A stretch of DNA of 64,000 nt, from NCBI GenBank assembly GCA_023853785.1, contig JAJIRX010000570.1, forward strand, positions 124,001 to 188,000, in the 5' to 3' direction. Positions within the stretch are counted from its first letter, which is position 1, and each line of letters begins with the position of its first letter. A program made the position numbers and the translations under genes. This stretch comes from Psilocybe azurescens (taxonomy: Eukaryota > Basidiomycota > Agaricomycetes > Agaricales > Agrocybaceae). Below the pieces are notes generated by a model, which had not been told where the DNA came from, did not search any database, and saw only the letters and a program-made list of their open reading frames with translations. This document shows positions 24,628 through 36,950 of the stretch, piece after piece.

Positions 24628-25541
24628 TGGGCGGATGTCGTTTAGAGAGAAAGAAGAACACAGAATCAGCGAGGTTTCGCAAGATTTTATGTTCTATCGA
24701 TTCCAGGGAGGACGAAAGGAACGGACGCCAGTCAATGCGACAGAAACGGGGACAGACGGTGACTCGATTGGTTACAAATAGCACCAGGTACAAGTTCAAC
24801 ACGAAGATTTCCGAGTGCCCAACGAGAATCACAAGCAAGTAGAGAAACCGCCGTGAGTCTACGAGTACAACGGCATCTTATAACAACTTGTCTGTGTGTT
24901 TGCCAGCTCAGTGTCGGAAGACCTGAGTAAGTTGTGGGGCAAGCTTAGTATGAATGGCCTCCCTAGCGTGACCATTCTTGCAAATCAGACGCGAATCAGT
25001 AGCAAGAACATTGGCGAATTAGAAGATATTTAAGCAGAGGAATAGACTATAGCTCATCAGTGATGACTGCAGCAGGAAGGTTGTGGAAGGAAGGAGGATG
25101 TTGGGGCCCATGGTTAAACTGTTAAACCGTAACGAGGAAGAACGAGGAGTGGTCCTGGAAACAGCCGTGAAATTTGCTACTCGACAAGACAGGCGCCACT
25201 TCCCATAACAAATGTTGAAATTGAAGCTTGAAGCTTGAAGCTTGAAGGCCGAAGCCCGACTTGTTCAAGGCACTCAAAAGCCACCAATTCATTTATGAAC
25301 AAGCCTTTCGTGGCTATGCCGCTATGATATAATACGAGAGTACGATGATGAACTCAAAGCCAAGGAGAAGGAGAATATGATCAGGTATCCAACACCTGAA
25401 ATCGATGAACGACACTGAAGATATTTAGTGCACGATGCTCAATCGCTTGACCCGAGTCTAAGAGGGTATCCATGACCTGGAATAAATGAAAGACGAAGAA
25501 CTAGGCAAGAAAAAGCAATCACGAAGAATCTAACCGTACTT
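24628..25541. other. Intergenic stretch
   Basis: No supported gene. It contains a short 7-bp tandem repeat (25221-25247), annotated separately. Confidence 0.4.
25221..25247 (+). repeat. 7-bp tandem repeat, about 3.9 copies
   Basis: The unit TTGAAGC is repeated three times and followed by a partial copy. No gene overlaps it. Confidence 0.85.
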
Positions 25542-27132
25542 CTAACTCTTGACCCTTCTTGACTTTCCAAGTCTTTTGGTGCCGCTACCCCCACCTCTGC
25601 CACCTCGCGACTTAAACCCAGCCCCTCCTCTGCTGCCTCCTCCGCCACCTCGTCCAGCGCTCCCACCTCTACCGCCTCTTCCACCTGGACCGCCTCTTCC
25701 ACCTGGACCGCCTCTTCCACCTCGTCCTCTACCGCGACCACGTCCAGAATCAAAGTCATCAGTTGACTCCCGAGTGTTAGATTTTGAATGCCGTGTGGCG
25801 CCACCGAAGCCAAACTTGGAATCGCGAGCCGAGCGAGGCATAGACTTCCCATTGGTAGCTTTTCCGCGCTTCGCAGGACGGTCGGCAATAGCATCTTCGA
25901 CTGCAATGTCAAAGTCGTCGTCTTTCGCTCCCGGGTTATCCAGAATGTCTTTTCTCTCTGCAAAATAAAGATAATCCATCAGAACAGGAATCGTTTGCCA
26001 AAAAAGGATAGAGAATGATGTTGTGCAAGGAAAGAGACGCGTACTTCTTTTGAGCCCTTTAAGTCTCTCTTCCATCTCCTTCTTTGACTTCTCGCGTTCC
26101 TTGAGCTTTTCGACTTGGACTTGTTTGCCAAACTTCTTGCCCTCTCTCTCCTTGCGCTTGTCGTCACTCTTTTGATACCGGCCGATTCGTTCAGTAGACG
26201 TTGGCGGATTCGCTCCATATGGGAGTCGCTTTTGATCATTTCGGCAAAGTAGTCTGCGGGCCGGGTGAAAGGGAAATTGTGTTTGGCAGCCAAGGTACGG
26301 GCGGCATTAGCTCCGTGTAGGGCTTGCTTGTAGCTATGATCGCAAAGATCAGCAATTCATTCTGTGGTGCAAACGTACTGGCGAGATACGTACAAGGCAA
26401 GTTCACGATTCAAGTCGTCGTCCACGTCCACGTCTATTGTTTGGGGATATGTGAGGACAAGTGTTTCTGTCCATGGTAATGAAGGGTCTAATTGGATAGA
26501 TTCGCGGATTTGATCAAGAGCGACCTAGAACGGATGTTAAAAATATTTTTTCGCATGAAAGGCAGGAAGACAAACTTTATTGTCAATCTCAATTTTTTGG
26601 CGGGGTACAACGTCTTCGTCCACTGAGTCTACTTCGTCCAGAAGAATTGCATCTTCGTCGTCCCCATCCCCATCCTCGTCCCCGCCTTCTCCGTCTTGCT
26701 CTTCATCGGAACCAACTTCATCGCCAGACAATATTTCGTCTGCTTCGCCGGCCATTTCTAGATCCTCATTTTCCGAGCCATCCTCTTCGTCCTCGTCGAC
26801 TGAAGACCAATCCTCATCATCCTCATCCTCATCACCCTCGTCTTCACTGCCACCAGCTAACGCGTCCAATTGAGCTTTACCAAAGTCGTCCAAAGCATCA
26901 TCGCCCAAAGTTTCATCAGTCGGGCCATACCCTCCTCATCGACTCCCTCATCATCAGAATCCTCCTCCGAGCCCTCCGGCGACTCTACAGGTTCTGGTGC
27001 TGGTGGCGGCGAAGGAGATTTTTCTACGGCTTTTGGTGTAGATTTTGTTGCCTTGACTTTCTCCTTCTTAGCTTTGTCAGCTTTTGGGACCGCCGCGGGT
27101 TTTGGGGCTTTGGCCTTTACGGTAGAAGGCAT
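25542..27132 (-). CDS. EBP2: rRNA-processing protein EBP2
   Basis: Nucleolar factor needed for 27S pre-rRNA processing and 60S subunit assembly. Exons: 27132-26576, 26524-26394, 26333-26045, 25957-25542. The N-terminus is Lys/Pro-rich and then strongly acidic (Asp/Glu/Ser runs). The conserved core follows: L-D-Q-I-R-E-S-I, L-P-W-T-E-T-L, D-D-D-L-N-R-E-L-A-F-Y-K-Q-A-L and R-P-A-D-Y-F-A-E-M-I-K-S-D-S-H-M. The C-terminus is an RGG/GGRGG-rich box ending K-S-R-R. The core identifies EBP2 clearly. Two single-base deletions break the frame: one in the 3-base A-run at 26907-26909 (plus strand), where the family has L-G-D-D, and one in the 4-base T-run at 26170-26173. Allowing for both gives exactly 464 residues. 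Confidence 0.93.
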
Positions 27133-27846
27133 GGCGGAATTATTTGGGAGAAGGTGTAGATCCAAAACGCGACTTCAATCTGAAAGTTAGACCGAAAGTT
27201 CAGCGGATATGTTCATACGAAATTTTGAAAGGCCTTGGTTTCAATTATGTACAAACAAAATAGTATTGCCAGATATGGATGTTTTAGCCCCTAAAAAGAC
27301 CCTTTGACTACCATTCTCTAGGGGCCCCAGGAGGTCAGAAATTCCGCCTTCCAAAAGGCAGATTTTCTGACTCATTAAGGTGACAATTCCGCCACTGAGA
27401 GGCAGAAAGAAAGGGCGCAATGAGGTCGGAAATACATCCACGAAATTGAACGTTTCATACCCTTCCTTTTGGGACTGACCGTTGTAAGGAGTGAAATTTC
27501 CGAGCTTTAGAGATAAAAAAGCTAAAGCAAATGTCTTATTATATGATGTAAAAAGTCAAAAAATCACAACTCTATCGAAGGAAAGATAGACAGATTTTAC
27601 CAATTTTATCGCACTTAAAGTACAGAAAATTATGATCCAACATGTATGGAAATCATATTTATTAATGATATAATGACTATGAGATCTGGTCTTCACAGAT
27701 CATTGAGATACATATCAGGATCAAATGGTACTACAAATTAAACACCCAAAGAAAAACTGCAACAACCGGAAGCCAGAAGAACTTGCAAAGCAAAGGTGAG
27801 TAGAAGGAAAGCAAGATAGCACAATGACTTACATTTAATCTGTTGC
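27133..27846. other. Intergenic stretch with unexplained CGGAAAT/TTCCGCC motifs
   Basis: No coding signal. Between about 27340 and 27440 the sequence carries several TTCCGCC and GGAAAT-type motifs that also appear near 23430-23465 and 29050-29110. They might mark a shared short repeat, but the copies do not align well by eye. Confidence 0.3.
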
Positions 27847-28536
27847 ATGTCAGCATTCCCCGTCGCGCCCTCGTATGGCCGCCCAGGCCACCGCCGCTCG
27901 TATTCACACATCACCATCACTCCTCCAGCTTCTTCCACTTCCCCATCGGCATCATTTACGTTGACTTCGGCGCCGTTTGAGAGTTTACCACGGAGGCAGA
28001 GTGTGAGTGCGAGTGCTGGTGCGGGCTCAATGATACATGGGAATGTGAACGGGAGTGTGAAAGGCACTGACAAGGACAAAGAGAATGACAAAGACATAGA
28101 GAGTGACAAAGAGAGACAACTTACACCGCGCAAGACAATGTTCCAGCTCAGCAGGGATGACGACAACGATGACGATGACAACTCGTCTGTTGAGGAAGGT
28201 GCCATGGGCACAACACCACGATGAAGGCGAAGTCAAAGCCACTGCATGACGCTGACAGTATACCCTTCCGAGGACGAGGACGTGGACATCCTGCGCCCGG
28301 GCCTCCAGCCGCTGCTGCTGCACGCAAAGGCACCGTCGTCGTTCGACCAGCTGGGCGTGCCGTTCCCCGCGCTTGTCACTGAGGGCAAGGGGGAGGGCAA
28401 GGGGTGGGACGGGCGGGTGGGGAGGCGGAGTGCGAGTGCAGGTGCAGGGGCGCCGGGTGGGAGAGCAGCAGGAGGAGGTGGGGCAACAGGAGGCTACCCG
28501 TTCCTGAAGGTTGCTGCTCCTGTGAGGAGGAGCTAG
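27847..28536 (+). pseudogene. Low-complexity unrecognised gene or pseudogene
   Basis: An ATG at 27847 opens a 125-residue frame starting M-S-A-F-P-V-A-P-S-Y-G-R. It is rich in Ser, Thr, Asp and Lys (D-K-D-K-E-N-D-K-D, D-D-D-N-D-D-D-D) and stops at 28222-28224. The same frame reopens after the stop and runs to 28536 through Y-P-S-E-D-E-D-V-D and a Gly/Arg-rich end. No domain is recognisable. The short Ser/Pro-rich start resembles disordered N-termini of several fungal regulators, which is not diagnostic. The in-frame TGA, the missing intron signals and the repeats that follow suggest a decayed gene or chance low-complexity frames. Confidence 0.3.
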
Positions 28537-28562
28537 TCGAGTACAGGGGGAGGAGGTGGCGA

Positions 28563-28702
28563 CAGCAAGGACAGCAGAGGGCCAGCAGCATGCATTGCTG
28601 CTGGGCTGGGAACTCATTGAGTGCAGCAGAGGCAGCAAGAACGGCACAGGCCCAGCAGCATCACATGCTGCTGGAAACTGAACTGTTGAGTAGGGAGGGA
28701 GA
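28563..28702. repeat. Two degenerate 70-bp tandem copies, each with a hairpin
   Basis: Two similar 70-bp units follow each other. Each has an inverted repeat: CCAGCAGCA (28582-28590) paired with TGCTGCTGG (28596-28604), and CCAGCAGCAT (28652-28661) paired with ATGCTGCTGG (28665-28674), with loops of five and three bases. The stems are perfect while the flanks have diverged. Confidence 0.7.
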
Positions 28703-29972
28703 CGATGGTGCTGGTGAGGACGACGAAGGCCCTGTGGAAAATGGGCTATTATTGACGTGGAGCTTTTGCAGAGTTTGTGTAATAAATAAAGGATTTGCAA
28801 AAATGCAGAAATGTTGTGCAAAGGTACAGATAGAATATAGACTTTTTAGGCAGAATCACAACAGAATATCTTTTTGGACATAAATTTAACATGTGTACAA
28901 AATTTCCACTGTTTTTAGTTAGAATATGATGGCGAATTTTTCATCCGAAATACAACCTTTCTCCTGAGCCATATTTCGTACCTTAAACGTACATTTTTGA
29001 CATTCGGAATTTCAGCATTCAATTCATCCATTTTTAGATTCAGGACTTTAGGGGCGGAAATATCCATTTCAGACATTTAAGGGTGGTTAAAAATGGAATT
29101 TCCGGCCCGATGGGGCTCATAGTGCATTCTGACCTTGTCTGGAGATTTCATTGTCCTTCCGGTGGTCTACATACCAACATATTATACCACACTCTATATA
29201 CATTCTTTAACTTCCAAATTCCATTTTTGAAGTGCAATATTATCTCTCCTTGCGGTAAGGCGTCGGATGGATGATTAGGGAGAAGGCTAAAGAGTATGGA
29301 TGACTCGGATTAAGGGAGTTTGTTACGATTGAGAATATTTTTAAGCATGGATCAGGGCCAAGAGAGATGGTACGAAGTATTACTGTGAATTGGAATAGTT
29401 TAGACCTACTGTACGATCTGGAAGTGGAAGCAGCCCTATTTTATTCTTGGCGATGAGACTCAAACCGGCGCCCAAGTGAGTAGACAATATCGCGTGCGAT
29501 ACGGCTAGACTCATGAGCTGTAGGGTAATATAGCATTCTATATCTGTTTTTGAAGTCTCTAGTTCTCAAGAATTTAAAGGTATTGCGTAATATCTGCGTT
29601 CATACAAGCCGGGAGGTTGTCCGGTTCATGGACTGAACGCAGACATTATCAAATGTCATGATATGCACAGATTTGCTGAGGTGAGGGCATATGGAACGTT
29701 GGAACTGTGTCCAGTGCACTTCGAACGCCAGTGTCGGTAAGCATCCGCTTAAATATAAATATATACAGCTATACGTCAATAAATACACGAAACGGAAAAG
29801 TTGCTTCCAAAGTCGTAAAAGGTCGTGGAGTGCTATCGGCGTGGAGTCTACAAGACAAGGTACATACAACAGAATAATGCAGGTAATCGGCAAGAAATAG
29901 AGCAAGGCTGTAAAAGTACATCTAGAATGTGAGATAGTTCGAGGTTCGTTGATGGAGTTCAGAAGGGACATA
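28703..29972. other. AT-rich intergenic stretch
   Basis: No supported gene on either strand. Only short open frames are present. The right end is the 3' flank of the minus-strand secreted-protein gene. Confidence 0.4.
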
Positions 29973-30950
29973 TTAAACACGAAGAACAGTAAGAACAGCG
30001 ACGCGTCCATCTTGCGTAATGCCATGATTGACGCCTTCGCGAAATATTTGATGTTAACACAAATGCTAATGTGTTTGAGGAGTTTACTGACCTTTCTTGC
30101 CTTCCTCGAGCAGATCGCTGCGCCATTCTACGTTTGCTTTCCACCAATAACCTTTCCAGTGTCCTCCTGTTACAGCCCGTTCCACGAGCCAGTCACGTCC
30201 CAGGTTGTACCCATTGGGAACTATCGTATGGTGTTTGCTGGAATCGAGCTCTTTGGATGCACTGCACCTTGCGAATAAGAAAGTATTAACACGGGTTTGT
30301 GATGCCGACGCACCCAATGAACCATGCTCCACTATTCGCTTCAGTCCCGTTCTGTCTCCAGGCCCTGAAATGATGTCCCCTACATACGGAATGAGCGACA
30401 TTCATTCGCTGCAAATTGGTCGACGACATACCTGCTAAACTCTCCCAACATGTGCCCCAAATTGGAAAATAGTGTTGTCTGGCGATGAAAAGCTGCGTTT
30501 TCCAACCGTCGCCATCACCCAGGTGGGCGTTGTGAAGGGTACCGGAATGCAGGCCTAGACATTCCTCAGAGTATCCGAGAGACCTGTGGAAGGTCAGAAG
30601 CTTTCCAGAGCGTTTCGAGGTTGTACGCACCTCGTATAGAAGAAAAACCCAGCGTCAGTTAAGACAAAAGGATCTGAAAGACCGGAAATGATGACGTTGA
30701 GTGGTTCGCCATACTTCTTGGAGGTGTACTGCCAGGAATGTTTGTTGGTCAACCAATGACCTTCTATACATTATTGGATACCACTCACGTCGAGGAGTCG
30801 GCCACCATTGAGACGTGGGTCATACCAGCCAATTTCCGACGTCTTCTCGCTTTGAACCTGAGTCAAAGCCACCTGAGACGAATCCGCATGGAAATCGAGC
30901 GGTGAAGCCACCACTGAAGCCACCAGGCAGCAAAGGAGGAAAACAGACAT
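29973..30950 (-). CDS. Secreted protein of unknown function conserved in mushrooms
   Basis: Six exons: 30950-30789, 30728-30631, 30583-30432, 30379-30314, 30261-30092, 30034-29973. The protein starts with a clear signal peptide (M-S-V-F-L-L-C-C-L-V-A-S-V-V-A-S). Recurrent blocks follow: G-W-Y-D-P-R-L-N-G-G-R-L-L-D, Y-G-E-P-L-N-V-I-I-S-G, G-Y-S-E-E-C-L-G-L-H, Y-F-P-I-W-G-T-C-W-E-S, G-A-W-F-I-G-A-S-K-E, R-D-W-L-V-E-R-A, H-W-K-G-Y-W-W-K-A, and the end N-H-G-I-T-Q-D-G-R-V-A-V-L. I recognise the pattern as a widespread but uncharacterised extracellular family of Agaricomycetes. Trp and Gly are abundant and two Cys could pair. One deletion in the 4-base C-run at 30377-30380 breaks exon 4; allowing for it gives exactly 236 residues. 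AVL9 lies divergently 403 bases away. Confidence 0.8.
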
Positions 30951-31171
30951 CGCGCCGGTGGTAGTGGTGATGCAAGTGCGAGGACTAAGGTAACGAATCC
31001 AGTTGCGTTCTAATCATTTCCGGTTTGACCGCGGCGTCACACTGGCTCCAAGCATGCAGCTGCGGGACGGAGGACGCCTGTTACAACGATGTCTATTTTT
31101 GGACGACCCCGCTCTCCGCATCAATCTTCGACTTCCACCACGGCCCTTGGGCGTTTAAGTAATTCAGGGCA

Positions 31172-31178
31172 TATATAT
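31172..31178 (+). promoter_or_regulatory. Candidate TATA element of AVL9 in a shared divergent promoter
   Basis: A TATATA core lies about 180 bases before the AVL9 ATG, inside the 403-base gap between two divergent starts (30950 minus, 31354 plus). A pyrimidine-rich tract follows from about 31190. Confidence 0.35.
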
Positions 31179-31353
31179 ACTAAGCTCTCCTCATAGTCTC
31201 TCTACTGTTTTCTGTGATAGTACCAAGATCATTGTTATCAATTAATTGTTCACTTGATTAAATGGATTGATTATTTGATTATGTAATAATGATACGTGTT
31301 GCCGCTAGCGATCATTGGCAAGATCTTAATTTCATTTCTTCAATACTACAGCG

Positions 31354-34300
31354 ATGACTAGCAACAACGAGCAACGACTAGCAACAACGACGGCCACGAT
31401 GACCTCGACATTACTATCACCGCCATCACCAACGGACTCCCAGATCCGAAGTTTCCCGCGAGAATCAGACGACGAGGATGCAGATACAGCTTCTCAGCGC
31501 TCCATATCCCTGTCGTCTCCCCTAGGTCACGCCAAAACTCAATAATGAGCGATCCTCGCCAGTCATTTGCCACACATAGTTCGGATTCCCACTCTTATAG
31601 AGACTCCAATCCTTTCTCTGACCAGTTCAAGAACGTGGAGACCCCAGACTCGTCGGGGGCACCATCTGTGCTCGAAGACGATGTCAGGGAGTTCAAGCCC
31701 GTAACATATCCACCCAGTCCACCCAATAGAGACGACGCCATGTCTGTATCATCTTTTGCTTCGACTTCTTCGAGGAAGGCGCGGCCAGAGTCTTTGTTGA
31801 TTAACCCAACCACGGAGCCGTTAGTTCTTGGTGTTGCCTTGGTGGACTTTAACCATCTCGTGTGTTGATTTTATTTCTGCGTCAATTGTCTGACTGACGC
31901 GGTATACTAGGTTGGTCCCCGCATTGAATACTCTACCGGGGAGATTTTTGAAGATGAAGAAGTTGCCAAAATCCTACCTTTCCTTGCTCTGCCAGATGGC
32001 GCACATTTGGTGAGTCCTCCTACCATTTTTATGGCCAATCCTCACTGTATCAGAGCTCGGAAGATTATTCTTATTTCCATCTTGTCAATCCCGGTCCCAA
32101 TCCAACCACTATCTTCGGCATTTCGTGAGTTTTGAGCTTGCTCACAAGACTTTCCTATGGTTACATTTCGATAGGTGTAATCAGCAAATTGCCGCCTCGA
32201 GTCTTTTGGTCAAGGGTCCTGACGTGACACGCTCAACTGTCCAAAAAGCTGTTGTCGTTCTGGCATCGAAACCCGTATTCGGACCAATACGAGATAAACT
32301 GCGCGTCGTAACGACCGCCCTTTTCTTACAGAGGTATGGCCGTCCTCTACACAATTCCGCATTTGCTTACTTTTCGTAGGGATTTCCGAGATTCAAGCAT
32401 TCTAGACGACTTTGCTGCTTCTCTGGAAAGGTCATTGCGCACACAACTTACGGAGAGCGGTCTTTACATGGGTACGTCCACAACAACCCATCAATATGAA
32501 CGTCAGTTAACCAAGTTGTAGGCACGAGTATGTGAGTATTCTCGACTCCGCATTTTTATTCAGCGACTGACCTTGGGCAAGACGGGACCTCGTGCATACA
32601 TTTAGGCAAAAGACGTTGATTCTCGTCAAAGCACTTATGCTTCAAAAAGGATTATGTTCTACGGATACCCCGTGGAAAAACTATGCACATATCAGTACTC
32701 GCTGGTATCACTACTTCCTGGTAAATACAATTCTCCTATGACGGACTTTTTCTAATTCCTTATAGGTCTCTTACAGACCCTGGATGACTGCGGATCGCCT
32801 CCTCTGGCGGCACGAGCACCCACCCTATCTCGTCCAACGTCTCTTCGAACGTCGGACCACAAAAGTATGATGGCTTACATGGGACTACCTCTCGATCTTT
32901 TCGGAAAGGTATGTTCTAAAATTTGCCTACCCTTTCATCCACGGCTCACTTTGCGCCTTCTTAGAATGCATTTTTTCAACCCTATTTACCCTTGCAACAA
33001 CTCGACATGATAAAAGATACCCCTAGTTGGCTTTGTGGATGCACAAATTCTATCATTACACAGCAGCCTGATATAGACATCTTAGTTAATGTATGGTTTC
33101 TTCTCTGCCTTCATGTGACTGGCACTGACAAGAAAGAAATACAGACGGATACAGGTGTTTTCGAGTTTAGGGACCCAAGGCTAGAACGGTCAGCTGGACT
33201 GACGCCGGCGGACAGGAAGTGGATGGATGATATTTTGACTGATGTCAACGAGAACTGGCGTTCGGATGCTTCGCTGAACGCGACGGGGATGCATCAGTAA
33301 ATATTGCTTGACATTGTCCGCATTTGCCTCTGGACTAATTATCGGAAATGCAGGTTCAAAGGCAGCGACGATTATCTACGAGCCAAGGTGCGTTTATGCG
33401 CTTTTCACAGCGGAATGCTATAGTGCTAAATGAATATTTGTGTAGTTTGAAGAGTACATCACGGCAGCGCTTTCCTCTGTAAAATACCGCGATTTTGTCG
33501 CGAAAGGAGAGAACAACGGCGTTATGATTACTGGTGGGACAGGTATGTACTTTCCACATGGATTTGACTGTTTTCTTATCACGGCGTATAGGCGGACACC
33601 CGAGTTCAACGGAAGATTTCAACCCTTTGTGGATTTCGGAATTTAAGACCACTAACGCATATGAGGTGTGGGATCGTACGACGGATCCTCTTCTTTTCGA
33701 TATAGTGGAACCACGGTAAGCAATTGATGTCACTTTGACTGGAAATTTACTCCTAACCGAGTCACGAAAATCGCAGACATCCGTGTAACGAAAAGCCATC
33801 TGTGGTTGCCGATATTGGACTCCGACTTCAAGAAGGCATTCAAGATCTGAAGCTCGAGCAACAACTTGCTCCTGCACGAGAAGCTGTGGCCAGAACACTA
33901 ACAGTCGGTTCGACGAGCTTTTTCAAAGCCGTGGAGGGTGTTCGTGGTCGATGGGGCCAACGGAACGCCCAAAGTGCTAGTCCAGCGCCACCAACACCAA
34001 ACGAAGACACCATTAGCAAATCGTCCCGGGCGAGCACCCCGCCTGTGGAAGTTTCAAAAGCGGACCTGGAAGACGCCCCACGTACAGCGAGACAGGTGGA
34101 TTATGTGCCAACTGGCAAATCATCGCTTCTGCGACCGTTCTCGTTAACGAGCACTAATTCTCTTCCCTCAGACTCGCCTGTGACGAGTCCGGTGAATGAT
34201 ACGGCGCCCAGTCCTCTGAAACCGCTGTCTACGTGGGGTGCGGGTATTGGGTCATTCTTGTCGGCAAAGACGTCGAGGTTCTCGCTGGCGCCGGCGAAGA

Positions 34301-34644
34301 CCCCGACCACTGCGCGCCCTGGAGATGCGGCGTTCCCGCGTACGCCGCAGCCTCTCCATGAGGAGTATGGAGAGGCTGAGGGATCGCCGCTGTTCAATGG
34401 GATGAGCCCTGGTGTGAGTCCGACGACGGTGAATGTTGTTGCCCCGGCCAGTATATCGAGTATGTTGGAGTCGAGCGCGTCAAACCAGACGGTGGTTCCC
34501 TCATCATCATCTTCTTCTTCTTCGTGGTCTACGACAGAAAGCGGGGATAATAAGATGGTTGTACTAGAGGAGAAGGAGAAGGCGCTGAAGAAGGTGTATG
34601 AAAAGAAGGTCGAAGAAGATGCTACGGTATTCAAAGTGCTATGA
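31354..34644 (+). CDS. AVL9: Late secretory pathway protein AVL9
   Basis: Fourteen exons: 31354-31859, 31911-32009, 32054-32124, 32175-32333, 32380-32471, 32522-32531, 32582-32720, 32766-32908, 32965-33090, 33145-33296, 33354-33387, 33446-33542, 33592-33715, 33777-34644. The disordered Ser/Asp-rich N-terminus leads into the AVL9 (DENN-related) domain: L-V-L-G-V-A-L-V-D-F-N-H-L, V-G-P-R-I-E-Y-S, F-H-L-V-N-P-G-P-N-P, T-F-R-Q-K-T-L, M-F-Y-G-Y-P-V-E-K-L and S-T-E-D-F-N-P-L-W. A helix and a Ser/Pro/Thr-rich tail close the protein. Yeast Avl9 acts in exocytic cargo export from the Golgi. Exon 6 has only 10 bases. Two deletions, in the A-runs at 31534-31537 and 32644-32648, break the frame; allowing for both gives exactly 873 residues and shows the start is 31354, not the later ATG at 31545. 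Confidence 0.9.
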
Positions 34645-34948
34645 GCTGTGGGTACATAGGTACACTGCGGCGATACCATTATGATCATGCCGCATCTTTT
34701 CACATGATTATCAAACCAATATCATCGCACTCGCAATTGGGCAATCCGGTCATGCATCACTTTTTCTATGAACAATCGAGCTCTCACTGTAAGAAATGCA
34801 AGGTCGAGTTTCGGGTAAACAAGTGCTGTCATCCATCAAAGTCGATGGCCACGTGAAGTTTGCTACAAATTCCGAGAACTTCCTCTTTCCTCTGTACTTG
34901 CAACCTCAATTTTGTTGCAGGTCTCATCCTCATCTCCTCTAGGCCCAC

Positions 34949-36878
34949 TTGCCACTAAGACGTCTTATGAATCCAACTTCTCTGTTACATCTACCCACGG
35001 AACTCCTTTTGAAAATTGTGTGCGAGTTGCAATCCAAAGACCTCTTGAACTTGGGTAAAATATGTCGCCGACTCAACTTGGTTGCCGTGCCAATTCTTCT
35101 CAAAGAAGTGGGGTTGCCAGACCCAGAGTCCTCCTGCATTGTAAAGGCTAGCTCGCACAGATACACAGACGAACTTGCAGCGTTATCCATCTATTTTCCA
35201 CTTTCCACGATCAATAACTTCTACTGCATAATATCCCATAGACACGACTTGGAAGAAACATTCGTTCCCCCATCCTATATCTCATGGTTAATAGGTAACA
35301 TTCGCCGTGTCAATTCACTGATCTCACGTCTCTCTTCAGTCGGAACTGTCAGCCTTGTGATAGATTCATGGGGTAGCGGATGGTCTCTGCGATCCGACGT
35401 CGTACGGGACTTCATAACCTCTGTTCTCGAATTGGCCGAGACGATCATGCGGAAGTCCTGCACGTCCCTTCAAATATTACACTTCCACCCGACAACAGTA
35501 GGAAACAAACTACAACTTCGAGCGTTTTGAAGCACCCACGACTTCCAAAAAGTTGGTGAGGTCGATACAGAATTTGACGAACCGCTTGGTTCGTAGGCGA
35601 GTCCAGGAGAGGGATCTTAATTTTGTCGGTAATGGATGGAGATATATTAAAGCGCCCTCACTTTTCCCCATTTACTGCGCCATTCCACGCATATCTCAGA
35701 GTCGATTGACACACATCGACCTCAACTCGGAGTTTCTTTTGCTACCTCCGTTCTCGGCCTGGACCTTCGAAGTTTTAAAATCCTCCCCCATCTGCACCCT
35801 CGTAATTTCTCTGCCGAGCAGCATAACGAAAGAGGAGTTTGCGCTCTATCATTTCCCTCGAATTGCAGAGTCTGTTCCCAAACTCCAAGAAATCAGATGC
35901 GCGTTTCCTGATGACCACTTTCTGAAGACAGTGGTGGAAAACTTACATCTACTACCACTTCTGCGTAAAAATCCTATTTGGGTTATCGTTTCCCACTGAA
36001 TGTATGCCGATGGTCACATCAACTCCCTCTACGATCAAACGTATCAACCTTCGTTATCTCTCCTCATTTACAGGATCACCGGACCAGGCAGCTTACTTTC
36101 TTCGGGGCCCAGTCCTATGTCCCGACCTGCAATTTATTAACCTGATCAGCGACTCATCTTATCAATCACATACTTTTGAAACGGATTACTGGAGTCTTGC
36201 AAAACAATTCGGCTCAATCAGTAACAGTATTTTGGAAATGGGCATCAAACCCTGTATAAGTCTTTGCTTAGCCAACATTCAGGAGGGCACGCCACCAGTC
36301 TCTGACGGAACCACCAACTGCTTCCAACATTTACCCATAGTATCTCGCTTGACTTTGGGAGTTCAACGTTTTTCGGCCTGGTACGATATGTACGACGCTC
36401 CTACATCCCATCAGCTATTGATCGATTCTGCCCTTGCATGGCTAAACATATTCCGCGGGCTGACATATCTGACTCTCGTGGTGAAGTGCGACCAGTCGAT
36501 TGATCACCAATCGCAATTACGTATACTATCCGCGATGAAGATAGAGTATCCCGGGTTGGTATCAGTCAACGTCGTAAATCTCACCGTTCATCCCAAGACG
36601 TACCACTACCACTGGTCAAACGCGCATGACGATTGGGAGCGAGGGACTGATGATATTCCTACGACGCCTTCATATAAAAAGGAAATCTCGCGAATGGTAT
36701 GTATGTTCTGACTTTTGAAGAAATACATAGTATGTCTACTACCGAAAGTCTTTCATAACCTTAACAAGAGCTGACCTTGTAGTGCTTCAGTTTCTACATC
36801 CCATCAATTCGCGCGACTTGCTCGACGCCCAATATTAATACCAATACTACCAATACTATAGAAAACCTATTTCACTAA
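34949..36878 (+). CDS. F-box protein (basidiomycete F-box family)
   Basis: The F-box lies at residues 10-45 (L-L-H-L-P-T-E-L-L-L-K-I-V-C-E-L, then L-N-L-G-K-I-C-R-R-L-N and V-A-V-P-I-L). About 550 residues of irregular Leu-rich structure follow, typical of these SCF adaptor proteins. Exons are 34949-36696 and 36783-36878. The last exon adds about 31 residues ending in an Asn/Thr-rich stretch. One T too many in the run at 35525-35528 and one A too many at 35967-35971 split the reading into three frames; allowing for both gives exactly 613 residues. It shares only the general family layout with the F-box gene at 7799-9228, so it is not a recent tandem copy. Confidence 0.75.
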
Positions 36879-36950
36879 TTATCTACCTTACACAACACTT
36901 CACAAATTGAAAACCTCGTTTCATCTTAGATGACCACAGAGCCTTTACCA

